Part shown: positions 7,612-20,076 of the stretch, in pieces
Layout of the letters: each line of letters begins with the position of its first letter
How positions within the stretch are numbered: the stretch's first letter is position 1
Source: Polynucleobacter meluiroseus
GTDB taxonomy: Bacteria; Pseudomonadota; Gammaproteobacteria; Burkholderiales; Burkholderiaceae
DNA: 34,499 nucleotides
Assembly: GCA_945881875.1 (NCBI GenBank)
Contig: CAMCVH010000006.1
Span: 1-34,499, forward strand
Reading direction: 5' to 3'
Program-made: the position numbers and the translations under genes
Notes under the pieces: generated by a model
Told to the model about the DNA's origin: nothing
Seen by the model: the letters and a program-made list of their open reading frames with translations, nothing else
Database searches by the model: none

Positions 7612-7784
7612 CGATGGGAGAGTTTGGTTTAACCAACGCCGAAGGCGCAATGCCCATGAACGCTCAGGCAAATGGACCGTCGATACTTACACTCTGGAGA
7701 GCGGCATTAAATTGCACACCGAAGGGGCTAAAAGAATGCAAAAGGTTTGTATTCTTCAATCTCTCAGGTAACAGGACAGGGGGG
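7612..7784 (+). ncRNA. Tandem glycine riboswitch
   Basis: Two consecutive aptamers are recognised. The first (about 7614-7680) has GGGAGAG, the core GCCGAAGGCGCAA and the closing CGCTCAGGCAAATGGACCG. The second (about 7691-7784) has CTCTGGAGAG, CACCGAAGGGGC and AATCTCTCAGGTAACAGGACA. These match the conserved core of gcvT-type glycine riboswitches, which in other bacteria raise expression of the glycine-cleavage genes when glycine is plentiful. The location directly before gcvT agrees. An open frame across this region (7614-7799) is the riboswitch read as protein and not a gene. Confidence 0.96.
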
Positions 7785-7788
7785 CATC

Positions 7789-7805
7789 AATTCCTTTGAG
7801 GAGTT
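7789..7805 (+). promoter_or_regulatory. Hairpin covering the gcvT ribosome-binding site
   Basis: AATTCCT (7789-7795) can pair with AGGAGTT (7799-7805) over a TTG loop, one pair being U-G, burying the GAGGAG Shine-Dalgarno sequence (7798-7803) ahead of the gcvT ATG. Only 4-5 bases separate it from the second aptamer and there is no terminator-like U tract. The pairing is seen by eye and its stability is not computed. Confidence 0.5.
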
Positions 7806-7808
7806 TGG

Positions 7809-8936
7809 ATGTCTGCCGCCCCGCATCAATTAAAGCGCACGATACTATTTGAAACTCACCAATCGGCCGGCGCAAAGCTTGTTGATTTTGGTGGCTGGGA
7901 AATGCCTGTTAATTACGGCTCTCAGATTGAAGAGCATCTTGCCACCCGAGCACACTGCGGTATTTTTGACGTCAGTCATATGGCTGCAGTTGATATTATC
8001 GGAACAGATGCCAAAGCTTTTTTAGAAAAGGTTTTGGCAAATGATGTAGCCAAATTAAAAAATAATGGTCAAGCTCTGTATAGTTGTTTACTCAACAATA
8101 CTGCTGGCGTTATCGATGATTTAATTGCTTACCGATTAGATCCAAATTACAGACTTGTTATTAATGCTGCAACGGCTCACACAGATTTAGAGTGGCTCAA
8201 TCATGAAGCAAAGGCATTTTCACAACTAAAGATTGTTCCAAGAAGACCCGATCTTTTAAATTGCCAAAACCCTCAAGGCATGATTGCTGTTCAAGGCCCC
8301 AAAGCTCTTCAACTCATCGCAACAGCAATTCCTGCCCTGGCATTAGCGGCAAAAGAATTATTGGTTTTCCATGGACGTTGTGTAGATACTCCTTTTGGTG
8401 AAATCATGATTGCACGAACGGGCTATACCGGAGAGGATGGAGCGGAGCTACTGATTCCAATTGAACAAACAGCAAACATTTGGTCAATATTGGTTAAAGC
8501 CGGAGCTCAGCCAGTAGGTTTGGGGGCGCGAGATACGCTTCGTCTTGAGGCTGGTATGAATCTCTATGGTCAAGACATGACTGATCAATGCAATCCCTTA
8601 GATGTTGGTCTTGGTTGGACAATAGATCGCACAAGTAATCGTGAATTTAATGGTCGTAACGCCTTATCTCAAAAACAGCAGCAGTTTGTTTTTCTTGGAT
8701 TAGTTCTACAAGATAAAGGTGTATTGAGAGCCCATCAAATTGTAAAAACTTCTGAAGGTAGCGGCGAGATTACTAGCGGCACATATAGCCCTTCATTACA
8801 AAAATCAATTGCACTTGCCAAGCTGCCGCTACCGACAAAGGTTGGTGACTTGGTGAAAGTTGTTATTCGTGACAAAGAATTAAACGCTCTTGTAGTAAAA
8901 CCACCCTTCGTACGCCATGGCAAAGCCTTGGTTTAA
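7809..8936 (+). CDS. gcvT: Glycine cleavage system T protein (aminomethyltransferase)
   Basis: GcvT moves the methylene group from the aminomethyl-lipoyl arm of GcvH to tetrahydrofolate and releases ammonia. The 375-residue protein shows [14 protein letters not shown] near the start, CGIFDVSHM, the folate-site region [32 protein letters not shown], and the C-terminal barrel domain with [17 protein letters not shown]. The start has a strong GAGGAG five bases upstream. It is the first gene of gcvT-gcvH-gcvP, controlled by the tandem glycine riboswitch. The lpd (L protein) gene is not here, as is usual. Confidence 0.97.
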   Translation: MSAAPHQLKRTILFETHQSAGAKLVDFGGWEMPVNYGSQIEEHLATRAHCGIFDVSHMAAVDIIGTDAKAFLEKVLANDVAKLKNNGQALYSCLLNNTAGVIDDLIAYRLDPNYRLVINAATAHTDLEWLNHEAKAFSQLKIVPRRPDLLNCQNPQGMIAVQGPKALQLIATAIPALALAAKELLVFHGRCVDTPFGEIMIARTGYTGEDGAELLIPIEQTANIWSILVKAGAQPVGLGARDTLRLEAGMNLYGQDMTDQCNPLDVGLGWTIDRTSNREFNGRNALSQKQQQFVFLGLVLQDKGVLRAHQIVKTSEGSGEITSGTYSPSLQKSIALAKLPLPTKVGDLVKVVIRDKELNALVVKPPFVRHGKALV

Positions 8937-8952
8937 TTTTTTGGAGAAACTT

Positions 8953-9333
8953 ATGAAAATGCCTCAAGACCTACGTTACACAGAATCACACGAATGGATA
9001 CGCAAAGAAGCCGATGGCTCAGTCACCGTTGGTATTACAGATCACGCTCAAGAAGCGCTTGGCGATATCGTTTTTTTAGAGTTGCCTGAAGTTGGAAAAA
9101 ATCTCAACGCCGGCGATGCTTGTGCAGTTGTTGAATCTGTAAAAGCAGCGAGTGATATTTATGCTCCAGTAAGTGGTGAGGTTATTGCAAACAATGATGC
9201 TGCAACTGGCGCCCCAGAAACGGTTAACTCTGATGCTTATGGTGCTTGGCTCTTTAAAATCAAACCTACAGATATTTCTAAGTTTGATACCTTACTAACT
9301 GCAGATGCTTACGCTAAAACAATTGGCGCTTAA
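8953..9333 (+). CDS. gcvH: Glycine cleavage system H protein
   Basis: GcvH is the lipoyl shuttle between the P, T and L proteins. The lipoylation site is Lys64 in the hallmark [16 protein letters not shown], and the RYTESHEWI start of the family is intact. I choose the ATG at 8953 because GGAG lies six bases before it and it gives the usual length (126 residues); the frame open from 8917 would add 12 residues overlapping gcvT. It follows gcvT by 16 bp and precedes gcvP by 3 bp. Confidence 0.97.
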   Translation: MKMPQDLRYTESHEWIRKEADGSVTVGITDHAQEALGDIVFLELPEVGKNLNAGDACAVVESVKAASDIYAPVSGEVIANNDAATGAPETVNSDAYGAWLFKIKPTDISKFDTLLTADAYAKTIGA

Positions 9334-9336
9334 ACT

Positions 9337-12225
9337 ATGAAAAGTTCTCTGACCTCCCTTGAAAACCATGATGCATTCTTAGCGCGTCATATTGGGCCTT
9401 CTGATGCTGATGAAATGTCCATGCTTCAGTATCTTGGCTTTAAGCAACGTGTTAACTTGATTGACGCTGTCGTTCCAAAAAATATCAGAAACAATGAGGC
9501 GCTCCCTCTTGGTGATTACTCTTTAGCTAAAGGTGAAAATGAAGCATTGGATTTACTAGCAAGCATTGCTAGTAAAAATAAAGTTTTCAAAACATTTATT
9601 GGTCAGGGATACTTTAATAACATCACCCCTGGTGTCATCCAACGAAATATCTTAGAAAACCCGGCTTGGTACACAGCTTACACACCCTATCAGCCAGAAA
9701 TTTCTCAAGGACGCTTAGAGGCTATTGTTAACTTTCAACAAATGTTGATTGACTTAACAGGTATGGATATTGGTAATGCCTCTATGCTTGATGAGGGGAC
9801 TGCAGCTGCAGAGGCAATGACTCTTGCATTACGCACCTGCGAGTCAAAATCTAATACATTCTTTGTGGCCGAAAATGTCTTGCCACAAACGATTGCCGTC
9901 ATTAAGACACGTGCCAAGCCTCTGAATATTGAGATTCAAATTGGCTCAATAGCAGAGGCTGTTAAGGCAGATGCTTTTGGTGTACTTCTTCAATACCCTG
10001 GGGTAGACGGTGAAGTTGAAGAGCAATCTGTTTATGCGGCGATTGCTGAATCAGTTCATGCAAAAGGTGGCTTACTGATAGTTGCTGCTGATTTGTTAGC
10101 GCTGACACTTTTAACGCCTCCGGGTGAGTGGGGCGCTGATGTGGCAGTTGGAACTGCTCAACGATTTGGAGTGCCCGTTGGTTTCGGTGGTCCTTCGGCC
10201 GGCTATCTTGCAACGAAAGATGCTTACAAAAGGAGTATGCCTGGGCGTTTAGTTGGCGTCACAATTGATGCTCAGGGTCAGCCTGCCTACCGCCTCGCAT
10301 TACAAACTCGAGAGCAACATATCCGCCGCGAAAAAGCGACCTCTAACATCTGTACGGCACAGGTCTTATTGGCAGTTATGGCTAGCATGTATGCGATCTA
10401 TCATGGTCCAGAGGGTTTGAAGAAGATCGCACTTCGAACTCATCGTCAAACCAGTATCTTGGTATTAGCTTTAAAGAAATTAGGTCTTACTGTCGTTAAT
10501 AAGCATTGGTTTGACACGATTACAGTAAGAGTGGCTGATGCCCAAAAGATTCATCAGCAAGCTCAGAATCACAACTGTAATTTTAGATTAGTGGATGATC
10601 ATCATGTCGGTATTTCTCTAAATGAAACAACCAGTCGCGAAGATTTAAATTTAATTTGGTCAATTTTTGGTGGTCAAGCCATTCTTGATATTGATGCATT
10701 AGATAAAGAGGCAACACATGCAATTCCAAGTACGTTAATTAGACAAACAGCTTACTTAACTCATCCAACCTTTAACCGCTATCACTCTGAACATGAAATG
10801 CTTCGATATCTTCGCAGCTTATCTGATAAGGACTTAGCGCTTGATCGCACTATGATTCCATTGGGATCATGCACCATGAAATTAAATGCAACAAGCGAAA
10901 TGATGCCAGTAACCTGGCCTAGTTTTTCTCAAATTCATCCATTCGCTCCCGAGGAGCAATGGGCTGGTTATGCGAAGCTCATCGAAGATACAGAGCGAAT
11001 GATGTGCGCTGCCACTGGCTATTCAGCTGTCTCACTTCAGCCTAATGCCGGCTCCCAAGGTGAATATGCTGGTTTATTAGTTATCCGCGCCTATCATGAG
11101 TCTCGTGGTGAAGGTCATAGAAATATTTGCTTAATACCTTCATCTGCACACGGTACTAATCCAGCCTCAGCTCAAATGGCCGGACTTCAAGTTGTAGTTG
11201 TTAATTGTGATGCAAATGGCAACGTAGACCTGATTGATCTTAAATCGAAAGCTGAGCAACACTCTAGTCATCTTGCTGCCATCATGATCACCTACCCAAG
11301 TACTCATGGAGTATTTGAAGCAGGCGTTAAAGAGTTATGTGAAATTATTCATCATCATGGCGGTCAAGTTTATATTGATGGCGCCAACATGAACGCGCTT
11401 GTTGGCACGGCAGCACCAGGACATTTTGGTGGTGATGTTAGCCACCTTAACCTACATAAAACTTTCTGTATTCCTCATGGTGGCGGTGGTCCAGGTGTTG
11501 GTCCTGTTGCGGTTCGCTCTCATTTGGCGCCTTTCCTTCCTTGCTCATATACCGCTGGTACTGCTAATAGGTGGAATGATCTTGAGTGGATGCGTATTTG
11601 TGCAGCACCATTTGGCTCAGCCTCTATTTTGCCGATTTCTTGGATGTATGTAGCCATGATGGGATCTGAAGGTCTTACTAAAGCTACAGAGGTTGCAATC
11701 CTCTCAGCTAATTATGTTGCCCGAAAGTTGGGGTCTTACTATCCTGTTTTATACAAAGGTGCTCAAGATCTCATTGCTCATGAGTGCATCATTGACTTAA
11801 GACCTTTACAAAAAGAAACCGGTATTAGCAATGAGGATGTTGCTAAACGATTAATGGATTTTGGCTTTCATGCGCCAACCATGAGCTTTCCTGTTCCTGG
11901 AACACTCATGATTGAACCGACAGAAAGCGAGTCAAAATCTGAATTAGATCGTTTTATTGAAGCGATGATAGCTATTGCAGAAGAGATTAAGAAGGTTGCT
12001 GTCGGCACTTATGACAAACTTGATAACCCTCTTAAAAATGCCCCCCATACGGCTCAGCTTGTTTTAGCTAATACGTGGGATCATTCTTATACTCGAGAGG
12101 AAGCAGCATACCCAGTGGCAAGACTTCGTAAAAATAAATATTGGCCCCCTGTTGGACGGACAGATAACGTGTATGGCGATAGGAATTTATTTTGTACCTG
12201 TGTGCCTATTGCTGAATATGCCTAA
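9337..12225 (+). CDS. gcvP: Glycine dehydrogenase (decarboxylating), P protein
   Basis: The P protein decarboxylates glycine with pyridoxal phosphate and loads the aminomethyl group on lipoyl-GcvH. At 962 residues it is the long homodimer form, with an N-terminal half ([34 protein letters not shown]) and a C-terminal catalytic half carrying the PLP lysine at about residue 708 in HLNLHKTF, followed by the glycine-rich [12 protein letters not shown] loop. It starts 3 bp after the gcvH stop with no strong ribosome-binding site, suggesting translational coupling. With gcvT and gcvH it supplies one-carbon units to folate. The gene ends 12 bp from convergent priA and no clear terminator is visible. 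Confidence 0.97.
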   Translation: MKSSLTSLENHDAFLARHIGPSDADEMSMLQYLGFKQRVNLIDAVVPKNIRNNEALPLGDYSLAKGENEALDLLASIASKNKVFKTFIGQGYFNNITPGVIQRNILENPAWYTAYTPYQPEISQGRLEAIVNFQQMLIDLTGMDIGNASMLDEGTAAAEAMTLALRTCESKSNTFFVAENVLPQTIAVIKTRAKPLNIEIQIGSIAEAVKADAFGVLLQYPGVDGEVEEQSVYAAIAESVHAKGGLLIVAADLLALTLLTPPGEWGADVAVGTAQRFGVPVGFGGPSAGYLATKDAYKRSMPGRLVGVTIDAQGQPAYRLALQTREQHIRREKATSNICTAQVLLAVMASMYAIYHGPEGLKKIALRTHRQTSILVLALKKLGLTVVNKHWFDTITVRVADAQKIHQQAQNHNCNFRLVDDHHVGISLNETTSREDLNLIWSIFGGQAILDIDALDKEATHAIPSTLIRQTAYLTHPTFNRYHSEHEMLRYLRSLSDKDLALDRTMIPLGSCTMKLNATSEMMPVTWPSFSQIHPFAPEEQWAGYAKLIEDTERMMCAATGYSAVSLQPNAGSQGEYAGLLVIRAYHESRGEGHRNICLIPSSAHGTNPASAQMAGLQVVVVNCDANGNVDLIDLKSKAEQHSSHLAAIMITYPSTHGVFEAGVKELCEIIHHHGGQVYIDGANMNALVGTAAPGHFGGDVSHLNLHKTFCIPHGGGGPGVGPVAVRSHLAPFLPCSYTAGTANRWNDLEWMRICAAPFGSASILPISWMYVAMMGSEGLTKATEVAILSANYVARKLGSYYPVLYKGAQDLIAHECIIDLRPLQKETGISNEDVAKRLMDFGFHAPTMSFPVPGTLMIEPTESESKSELDRFIEAMIAIAEEIKKVAVGTYDKLDNPLKNAPHTAQLVLANTWDHSYTREEAAYPVARLRKNKYWPPVGRTDNVYGDRNLFCTCVPIAEYA

Positions 12226-12237
12226 GGCATAAAATTT

Positions 12238-14334
12238 TTATAGCATGATGGGGTCGCGTTCTATATACCAGCCGACCCCTTTTCTTTTGGTGTTCTGTGA
12301 AGTAATTGCTTCCTGAAAAATTTCCAGCGCCTTAAGAAGTGTTTGTCGGTTGGTGCACTCCAATAGTATTTGCGCGCGCTCCTGACCTGCCAATCTAACC
12401 ATTGTTTTTGGAACAACATCACTCATTGATATTCCGCTGGGCCATTCACTTGATTTTTGTGACAATGTTGCAGCATTCTTAAGCATCTCAATTGCAGAAC
12501 TTAAAGTTCTATGTTCTGCATGCAAAAGTGCTTGATAAGAAAAAGGCGGCAACCCAACCATTTTTCTTTCCGCACACAATTCTGATAAAAAGCCATTAAC
12601 CTCATCCAGCTTTAGATATTTATAAGGTGCTGCTGTTGGATATCTTGTTTGAACAACCACTCGTGACGCTCCAGATTGATCGCTCCTACCCGCTCTACCG
12701 GTTACCTGCATTAGTTGCGCAAACAATCTTTCTGCAGCGCGATAGTCTTGTGAAAACAAACTAGCATCTGCATCAATGACGCCCACCAGTGATACAGATT
12801 GATAATCATGTCCCTTGGTAATCATTTGTGTTCCAACAATAATATCTGCCTGGCCGTCATGAACAGCTCCAAACAATTCTTCTGCACTTCCCTTTTTCCT
12901 AGTGGTATCTGCATCAATTCTTAATATTTTTGCATTTGGAAACTCCTGGGTAAGATACTCTTCAACCTTTTGAGTTCCCTTGCCAGACGGGATTAAATCT
13001 GCATTTCCGCAACTAGGACAAGCTTTTGGTATTTGCTTGAGTAATCCACAGTGGTGGCAACACAAAGTTGCTCTTTCATTATTTGGCCGATGCAAAACCA
13101 TGTGTGCTGAGCATTTAATACAATCAGAAATCCACACACATGCCTCACAATTTAGAACTGGTGAATATCCCCGCCTATTAATAAAAATCAATGTTTGTTG
13201 TCGATTTTCTAAATTTTTAGTAATGCCATTTAAGAGATGCTGACTAAATCCGTGTGCATTTTTATTGCCGGCTTTTCTATCAAGATTTAGGTCGACAATA
13301 TCTACCGTTGGTTTTACTGCATTTTTTGCGGCTCTTTGTTCAAGGCTTAATTTTTTATATTTTTTTTCTTCCGCATTGAACCAAGTTTCCAAACTAGGGG
13401 TTGCAGATACTAGAAGGATTGGCACTTCTAATTTTTTGGCCCGCCAAACTGCTAAATCTCTCGCAGAATATCTAACGCCTTCTTGTTGCTTATAAGATTG
13501 GTCATGCTCTTCATCCACAACTATGGCGCATAAATTTGGAATTGATGCCATCACAGCCATTCTTGTTCCAAGAATAATTCTTGCGTGTCCTTTACTTGCT
13601 TGAGCCCAGTTATCAGCTCTTGTTCTATCTGTTAGTCCACTATGCAGAACAATTAAGGGTAGCTCTGGGAAGGCTGATCTAATGCTTTCCTCTAATTGAG
13701 GCGTTAGATTAATTTCGGGAACCATGATCAAAACTTGAGTTTGATCGCCCTCTAAAACTTTTGATAGCCATCTTAGATAAGTTAACGTTTTTCCACTGCC
13801 GGTGACCCCCTGTAACAAATAACAGTTAAATTTTTTCTTTTTGGAAGACCTTTCTAATTCTTCTACAGCTGTTGTTTGCTCCTTATTGAGCTCTATCTCT
13901 TTTTGATATTCACTTTCTTTTATTACTTTAATTTTTGCTTTTTTATTTATTCTTTTTTCTTTGATTAACAGCTCCCACTTCTCTTTTTGTCTCCAGTGTT
14001 TTGGTATTGATGGGATCAGTATTTCACCAATTGATTTTAGATAATAGCTAGAAGCAAATTCAGCCATACTCATCAGATCTTCGGATAGAAGGGGAAGTGG
14101 CGCTAAATCAGTGACTCGTTTTATCTTATTGATATCAAAATTCGATTTTTCAATTTCATTAATGACAACGCCAATCATTTCCTTTTTTCCAAACTCAACA
14201 GAAATAATTTGTCCGCGCCTAGGCTCGCAGCCCAGGTGCTCGTGATTCCAGATGTAGTCAAATAGCCTATTGACCGGCGTATCGACGGCCACTTGAACAA
14301 TAGTTTCTTTTAGTAAAGATTTAATGAAGCTCAT
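12238..14334 (-). CDS. priA: Primosomal replication restart helicase PriA
   Basis: PriA recognises stalled forks and reloads the replicative helicase. The 698-residue protein has the N-terminal 3'-DNA-binding domain (about 1-110), Walker A GVTGSGKT (176-183), the Walker B variant DEEH, helicase motifs ILGTRMAVM, LLVSATPS and QVTGRAGRSDQ, and a zinc-binding block of four CxxC-type pairs (CEAC, CIKC, CHHC, CPSC). Residues about 122-150 form a Lys/Glu-rich linker. The start at 14334 (MSFIKSLL) matches the family. The gene is monocistronic, convergent with gcvP, and its leader holds DnaA boxes. Confidence 0.97.
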   Translation of the reverse strand: MSFIKSLLKETIVQVAVDTPVNRLFDYIWNHEHLGCEPRRGQIISVEFGKKEMIGVVINEIEKSNFDINKIKRVTDLAPLPLLSEDLMSMAEFASSYYLKSIGEILIPSIPKHWRQKEKWELLIKEKRINKKAKIKVIKESEYQKEIELNKEQTTAVEELERSSKKKKFNCYLLQGVTGSGKTLTYLRWLSKVLEGDQTQVLIMVPEINLTPQLEESIRSAFPELPLIVLHSGLTDRTRADNWAQASKGHARIILGTRMAVMASIPNLCAIVVDEEHDQSYKQQEGVRYSARDLAVWRAKKLEVPILLVSATPSLETWFNAEEKKYKKLSLEQRAAKNAVKPTVDIVDLNLDRKAGNKNAHGFSQHLLNGITKNLENRQQTLIFINRRGYSPVLNCEACVWISDCIKCSAHMVLHRPNNERATLCCHHCGLLKQIPKACPSCGNADLIPSGKGTQKVEEYLTQEFPNAKILRIDADTTRKKGSAEELFGAVHDGQADIIVGTQMITKGHDYQSVSLVGVIDADASLFSQDYRAAERLFAQLMQVTGRAGRSDQSGASRVVVQTRYPTAAPYKYLKLDEVNGFLSELCAERKMVGLPPFSYQALLHAEHRTLSSAIEMLKNAATLSQKSSEWPSGISMSDVVPKTMVRLAGQERAQILLECTNRQTLLKALEIFQEAITSQNTKRKGVGWYIERDPIML

Positions 14335-14401
14335 GTTTTACTTTAAGTCTGCCTCGAAGAGTGCTGCTACTAAGTGTTTTTCTCATTTTGGCTATAAATG
14401 C

Positions 14402-14598
14402 TGTGGAAAACCTTGTGGATAAGTTATTACCTAGGCTTCAAAATTCTTTTTACTAATCTTAGCTATGTTTTTTACCGAACTAATAGGCAATATAATAAAC
14501 TCAATAAAATCAATTGTTTACAAGAGATAGGCCAGTCTTTTGAGGTTTTTTAGCTCTTAAGTTCTCTTATTTCTATGTTTCATTGGGTCTGTGCATAA
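14402..14598. promoter_or_regulatory. DnaA-box cluster in the priA leader
   Basis: Three 9-mers match the DnaA-box consensus TTWTNCACA on the minus strand: TTTTCCACA (14402-14410), TTATCCACA (14414-14422) and TTATGCACA (14590-14598). The first two are separated by three bases. They sit in the 289-bp gene-free stretch between hemE and priA, which otherwise shows only AT-rich sequence and no obvious terminator or RNA gene. Confidence 0.6.
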
Positions 14599-14623
14599 GT
14601 TACCACTAACTTATTCCAATTAA

Positions 14624-15733
14624 CTATTTTCTGAGCTTTTCTGAATGCTCTAAAACCGTATGAACTAGGGTTGTGACATGTTCAGGGTTGGTAAATTGAG
14701 AAATGCCATGACCTAGATTAAATATATGGCCATCCAAAGGATGAAGGTCTTTTTCAAGGGCGGGAGCTACTGCAAGCTCATCTAGTATTCTTTTTGCCTC
14801 AGCACTGATTTGTTCGTGCGATGAAAATAGACCCAATGGATCAAAGTTACCTTGTAGGGCTAGCGGTGTTTTGTTCGTAAGTAGGCGCTTACGTGACTTA
14901 GCTACCGATGCAGTCCAATCCAAGCCAATAACATCTGCTCCGGATTGGGCAATATCCTCTAGCCATATACCGCCGCCTTTAGTAAAAACTAAAACGGGTA
15001 TTTGTTTGCCATCTTTTTTTCTTGGCAAAAGATCAATTACCGCCTTCATGCTGGCTAATGATGTTTTTTGAAACCAACCGTCCGGGAGTAATCCGCCCCA
15101 TGTATCAAAAATCATCAATGCTTGAGCACCAGCTTCAACTTGTGCTTTTAAATATTCAGCAACAGATTGAATATTTGCTTCTAATACCTTTTTCATCAAA
15201 TCAGGTCTTTGATACAACATCTCTTTCGTATGCTTAAAATCTGATGAGCCTGAACCTTCAATCATGTAACAGGCGAGAGTCCATGGGCTTCCAGAAAAAC
15301 CAATCAAAGGCACTCTTTGTTGACCATTCTGAACCAATGCTTTTCTAATTTCTGATACTGCATCAAAAACATATTTCAACTGATCAAGATCTGCAGGACG
15401 CAAATTATTAACTGCTGTCTCGTCTCTTAAGGGACGACTAAAACGTGGGCCTTCACCCGCCTCAAAACTTAAGCCTAATCCCATGGCATCAGGAATAGTC
15501 AAAATATCTGAAAATAGAATAGCCGCATCCAAGGGATAGCGATCCAATGGCTGCAAAGTGACTTCAGTTGCTAATTGAGGATTTTTGGCAAGAGCTAAAA
15601 AGCTACCAGCCTTGGCTCTTGTTGCATTGTATTCAGGTAAATAACGCCCTGCTTGGCGCATCAACCAAATAGGGGTTCTATCAGTTGGTTGCTTAAAGCA
15701 TGCGCGCAGGAATCGATCGTTTAGTAAAGACAA
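14624..15733 (-). CDS. hemE: Uroporphyrinogen decarboxylase
   Basis: HemE removes four carboxyl groups from uroporphyrinogen III to give coproporphyrinogen III in haem synthesis. The 369-residue protein carries the two family signatures, [16 protein letters not shown] near the N-terminus and [16 protein letters not shown] in the middle, plus the catalytic aspartate region [12 protein letters not shown]. It starts with TTG at 15733: the atpC stop and this start touch (TAATTG) and no ATG lies before the conserved region. It is therefore the last gene of the atp transcript. Confidence 0.96.
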   Translation of the reverse strand: MSLLNDRFLRACFKQPTDRTPIWLMRQAGRYLPEYNATRAKAGSFLALAKNPQLATEVTLQPLDRYPLDAAILFSDILTIPDAMGLGLSFEAGEGPRFSRPLRDETAVNNLRPADLDQLKYVFDAVSEIRKALVQNGQQRVPLIGFSGSPWTLACYMIEGSGSSDFKHTKEMLYQRPDLMKKVLEANIQSVAEYLKAQVEAGAQALMIFDTWGGLLPDGWFQKTSLASMKAVIDLLPRKKDGKQIPVLVFTKGGGIWLEDIAQSGADVIGLDWTASVAKSRKRLLTNKTPLALQGNFDPLGLFSSHEQISAEAKRILDELAVAPALEKDLHPLDGHIFNLGHGISQFTNPEHVTTLVHTVLEHSEKLRK

Positions 15734-16150
15734 TTATCTCTTTTGACGGAATCTAGCAATTGCTGCTAATTGTGCAGCTGCCATAGCAAATTCAGATTGA
15801 GCATACGCAAAATCAATTTCCGTACTGCGGTTTTGCATGGCCTCTTCAGCTGCTTTTTTAGCTTCGAGTGCTTTTGCTTCATCAAGATCATGACCACGAA
15901 TAGCGGTATCAGCAAGAACCGTTACTTTATTAGGTTGAATCTCAAGGATGCCACCAGCAACGAAAACAAACTCTTCGTCACCGTCAATTTTTTCAATACG
16001 AACTGCGCCTGGACGAATTTTGGTAATGAGCGGAGTATGCCCTGGAAGGATACCCAACTCACCACCTTCACCAGGCAAAGCAATGAACTTTGCCTCACCG
16101 GAAAAAATAGACTGCTCAGCGCTTACTACATCAACGTAGATGCTTGACAT
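15734..16150 (-). CDS. atpC: ATP synthase F1 subunit epsilon
   Basis: The 138-residue protein matches the epsilon subunit: an N-terminal beta sandwich with [20 protein letters not shown] and a C-terminal pair of helices (about 88-138). It links the gamma stalk to the c-ring and can inhibit ATP hydrolysis. Last atp gene; its TAA stop touches the TTG start of hemE. Confidence 0.97.
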   Translation of the reverse strand: MSSIYVDVVSAEQSIFSGEAKFIALPGEGGELGILPGHTPLITKIRPGAVRIEKIDGDEEFVFVAGGILEIQPNKVTVLADTAIRGHDLDEAKALEAKKAAEEAMQNRSTEIDFAYAQSEFAMAAAQLAAIARFRQKR

Positions 16151-16167
16151 GTTTGTTCCTTGGTTTA

Positions 16168-17592
<1,425 letters not shown>

Positions 17593-17609
17593 TTACAATA
17601 CATTCGTTA

Positions 17610-18485
17610 TCAAACCGCCGCAGCGCCGCCGACAATCTCGGACAACTCTTTGGTAATCGCTGCTTGACGTGTTTTGTTGTATACCAACTGCAACTCACCA
17701 ATAACATTTTTAGCATTATCAGATGCAGCTTTCATGGCAACCATACGAGCAGACTGCTCAGATGCCATGTTTTCTGCAACTGCTTGGTATATCAATGCTT
17801 CAACATAACGCTTCAACAAGTCATCAACCACTGACTGTGGATCAGGCTCATATAAATAATCCCAGCCATACTCTTTTGAATCAGCAGCTGTTTGCTCTAG
17901 ATGTTCACTAGATAAAGGCAATAATTTTTCAATGACCGGCTCTTGCTTCATAGTGTTGATGAATTTTGTATATGCCAAATAAACAGCATCTATTTCACCA
18001 TTTTCATAAGCGTCCAACTGAACCTTAATTGCACCAATTAGCTTTTCTAAGTGAGGGGTGTCACCCATTTGCGTTACATGAGAAACGATCTTCGCCTTAA
18101 TTCTGTTTAAGAACTGGAAACCTTTCATGCCTATTGGGGTGCACGACAGCTGAACACCTTTAGCATCTAGTTCTTTCATTGTGTTCGTTAAAGCTCTTAA
18201 AACGTTGGTATTCATACCACCGCAAAGACCTTTATCAGTAGTTACAACAATGACGCCAGCTTTTTTAATTTCACGCTCTATCAAATATGCAGGGCGATAC
18301 TCCGGGTTAGCCTTACCCAAGTTAGCTGCAATATTCCTTACTTTTTCAGAATAAGGACGTGCATTGCGCATGCGCTCTTGAGCACGCCGCATCTTAGATG
18401 CGGCGACCATTTCCATCGCCTTGGTGATCTTGCGCGTATTTTGTACGCTCTTGATCTTTGTCCGTATCTCTTTAGTTCCGGCCAT
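17610..18485 (-). CDS. atpG: ATP synthase F1 subunit gamma
   Basis: The central rotary shaft of F1. The 291-residue protein has the N-terminal coiled-coil segment ([20 protein letters not shown]), the Rossmann-like middle ([15 protein letters not shown]) and the C-terminal helix with [21 protein letters not shown]. Spacing to atpA is 23 bp and a GGAG-like site precedes the ATG. Length and motifs are typical. Confidence 0.98.
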   Translation of the reverse strand: MAGTKEIRTKIKSVQNTRKITKAMEMVAASKMRRAQERMRNARPYSEKVRNIAANLGKANPEYRPAYLIEREIKKAGVIVVTTDKGLCGGMNTNVLRALTNTMKELDAKGVQLSCTPIGMKGFQFLNRIKAKIVSHVTQMGDTPHLEKLIGAIKVQLDAYENGEIDAVYLAYTKFINTMKQEPVIEKLLPLSSEHLEQTAADSKEYGWDYLYEPDPQSVVDDLLKRYVEALIYQAVAENMASEQSARMVAMKAASDNAKNVIGELQLVYNKTRQAAITKELSEIVGGAAAV

Positions 18486-18508
18486 TGCGGCTCTCCTCGC
18501 CTCTTATA

Positions 18509-20050
18509 TTAAAAAGAAGCTGAACGTTTAAAGTCCTCGATTGCGGCACGCAAAGCGGCCTCATCTTCTTTCGAGAGATCTTTAGTATCTTCAATGCGGC
18601 CAATTAAATCGGCGAACTTGCTCTTTAAGTGATCGTGTAAACCTTTTTCGAAAGGCAATACAAATTTCACATCAAGATCATCCAAGAAACCATTATTTGC
18701 TGCATACAGAGATGCGGCTAATTGCCAAACTTGTTGAGGTTGATATTGAGCTTGTTTTAATAACTCTGTAACACGACGACCGCGCTCTAATTGCTTACGT
18801 GTTGCTTCGTCCAAGTCAGACGCAAACTGAGCAAAGGCAGCTAGCTCACGATATTGCGCTAAGTCTGTACGAATACCGCCTGATAACTTTTTGATAACCT
18901 TAGTTTGAGCCGCACCACCAACTCGTGAAACAGAAATACCCGCGTTAATCGCCGGACGAACGCCTGCGTTAAACAAATCTGTTTCTAAGAAGATCTGGCC
19001 GTCAGTAATAGAAATTACGTTTGTTGGAACGAAAGCAGAAACGTCACCCGCTTGAGTTTCAATAATCGGCAACGAAGTCAATGAGCCTGTTTTACCTTTA
19101 ACAGCACCCTTAGTAAATTTTTCAACATAATCTTCGTTGACACGAGCTGCGCGCTCAAGCAAACGTGAGTGCAAATAAAATACATCGCCAGGATAAGCTT
19201 CGCGTCCTGGTGGGCGACGCAACAATAGCGACACTTGACGATAAGCAACCGCTTGCTTTGTTAGGTCATCATAAACAATCAAGGCATCTTCACCGCGATC
19301 GCGGAAATATTCACCCATTGTGCAACCAGCATAGGCTGACAAATATTGCATCGCTGCAGAGTCAGAGGCTGTTGCTGCAACAATGACTGTGTATTCAATT
19401 GCGCCGTGCTCTTCTAACTTACGTAGTACGTTTGCAATAGTAGATGCTTTTTGACCAATCGCTACATAGACGCAACGAATACCCTTACCTTTTTGGTTGA
19501 TGATCGCATCAACAGCAACTGCTGTTTTACCAGTTTGACGGTCGCCAATGATTAACTCACGCTGACCTCGTCCAATAGGTACCATCGCATCAATTGACTT
19601 CAAACCTGTTTGAAGAGGTTGGCTAACTGACTGACGATCAATAACACCTGGAGCTACTTTTTCAATAAAGTCTGTCATCTTTGCATTGATTGGACCCTTG
19701 CCATCAATCGGCTGACCCAAAGCATTAACAACACGACCCAATAATTCTGGTCCTACTGGTACTTCAAGAATTCGACCTGTACATTTAACCGGGTCGCCTT
19801 CACTGATGTGCTCGTATTCACCCAAAATAACAGCACCAACTGAATCGCGCTCTAAGTTAAGAGCAAGACCTAATGTGTTGTTTGGGAACTCAAGCATTTC
19901 GCCTTGCATAACGCCTGAAAGGCCATGCACGCGGCAAATGCCGTCTGTTACGGAAATAACGGTGCCTTGATTGCGGACTTCGGCGCCAACGCCTACACCA
20001 CTAATTCGGCTTTTGATCAGTTCACTGATCTCTGATGGGTTGAGTTGCAT
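18509..20050 (-). CDS. atpA: ATP synthase F1 subunit alpha
   Basis: The non-catalytic nucleotide-binding subunit of F1. At 513 residues it is the standard size, with Walker A GDRQTGKT (169-176), [17 protein letters not shown], the arginine finger region [11 protein letters not shown] and an [16 protein letters not shown] start typical of proteobacterial AtpA. It is 26 bp downstream of atpH in the same transcript. Confidence 0.98.
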   Translation of the reverse strand: MQLNPSEISELIKSRISGVGVGAEVRNQGTVISVTDGICRVHGLSGVMQGEMLEFPNNTLGLALNLERDSVGAVILGEYEHISEGDPVKCTGRILEVPVGPELLGRVVNALGQPIDGKGPINAKMTDFIEKVAPGVIDRQSVSQPLQTGLKSIDAMVPIGRGQRELIIGDRQTGKTAVAVDAIINQKGKGIRCVYVAIGQKASTIANVLRKLEEHGAIEYTVIVAATASDSAAMQYLSAYAGCTMGEYFRDRGEDALIVYDDLTKQAVAYRQVSLLLRRPPGREAYPGDVFYLHSRLLERAARVNEDYVEKFTKGAVKGKTGSLTSLPIIETQAGDVSAFVPTNVISITDGQIFLETDLFNAGVRPAINAGISVSRVGGAAQTKVIKKLSGGIRTDLAQYRELAAFAQFASDLDEATRKQLERGRRVTELLKQAQYQPQQVWQLAASLYAANNGFLDDLDVKFVLPFEKGLHDHLKSKFADLIGRIEDTKDLSKEDEAALRAAIEDFKRSASF

Positions 20051-20076
20051 TTGCTTGCTCCTGGGATCTTATTCGG

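Larger units (their letters stand above)
7476..7613. other. Divergent amtB/gcvT control region
   Basis: No gene is visible here. The stretch carries the amtB ribosome-binding site (AAGGA near 7485 on the minus strand), an inverted repeat at 7547-7567 and a strong plus-strand promoter at 7576-7604. No canonical sigma-54 -24/-12 pair is seen ahead of amtB. The rest of the 333-bp gap between amtB and gcvT is the glycine riboswitch. Confidence 0.7.

Noticed and set aside
7614..7799. 61-residue plus-strand frame
   Set aside because: It reads through the tandem glycine riboswitch, has no ribosome-binding site and no protein-like features.
8917..8952. Longer gcvH start overlapping gcvT
   Set aside because: The ATG at 8953 has GGAG six bases upstream and gives the usual GcvH length.
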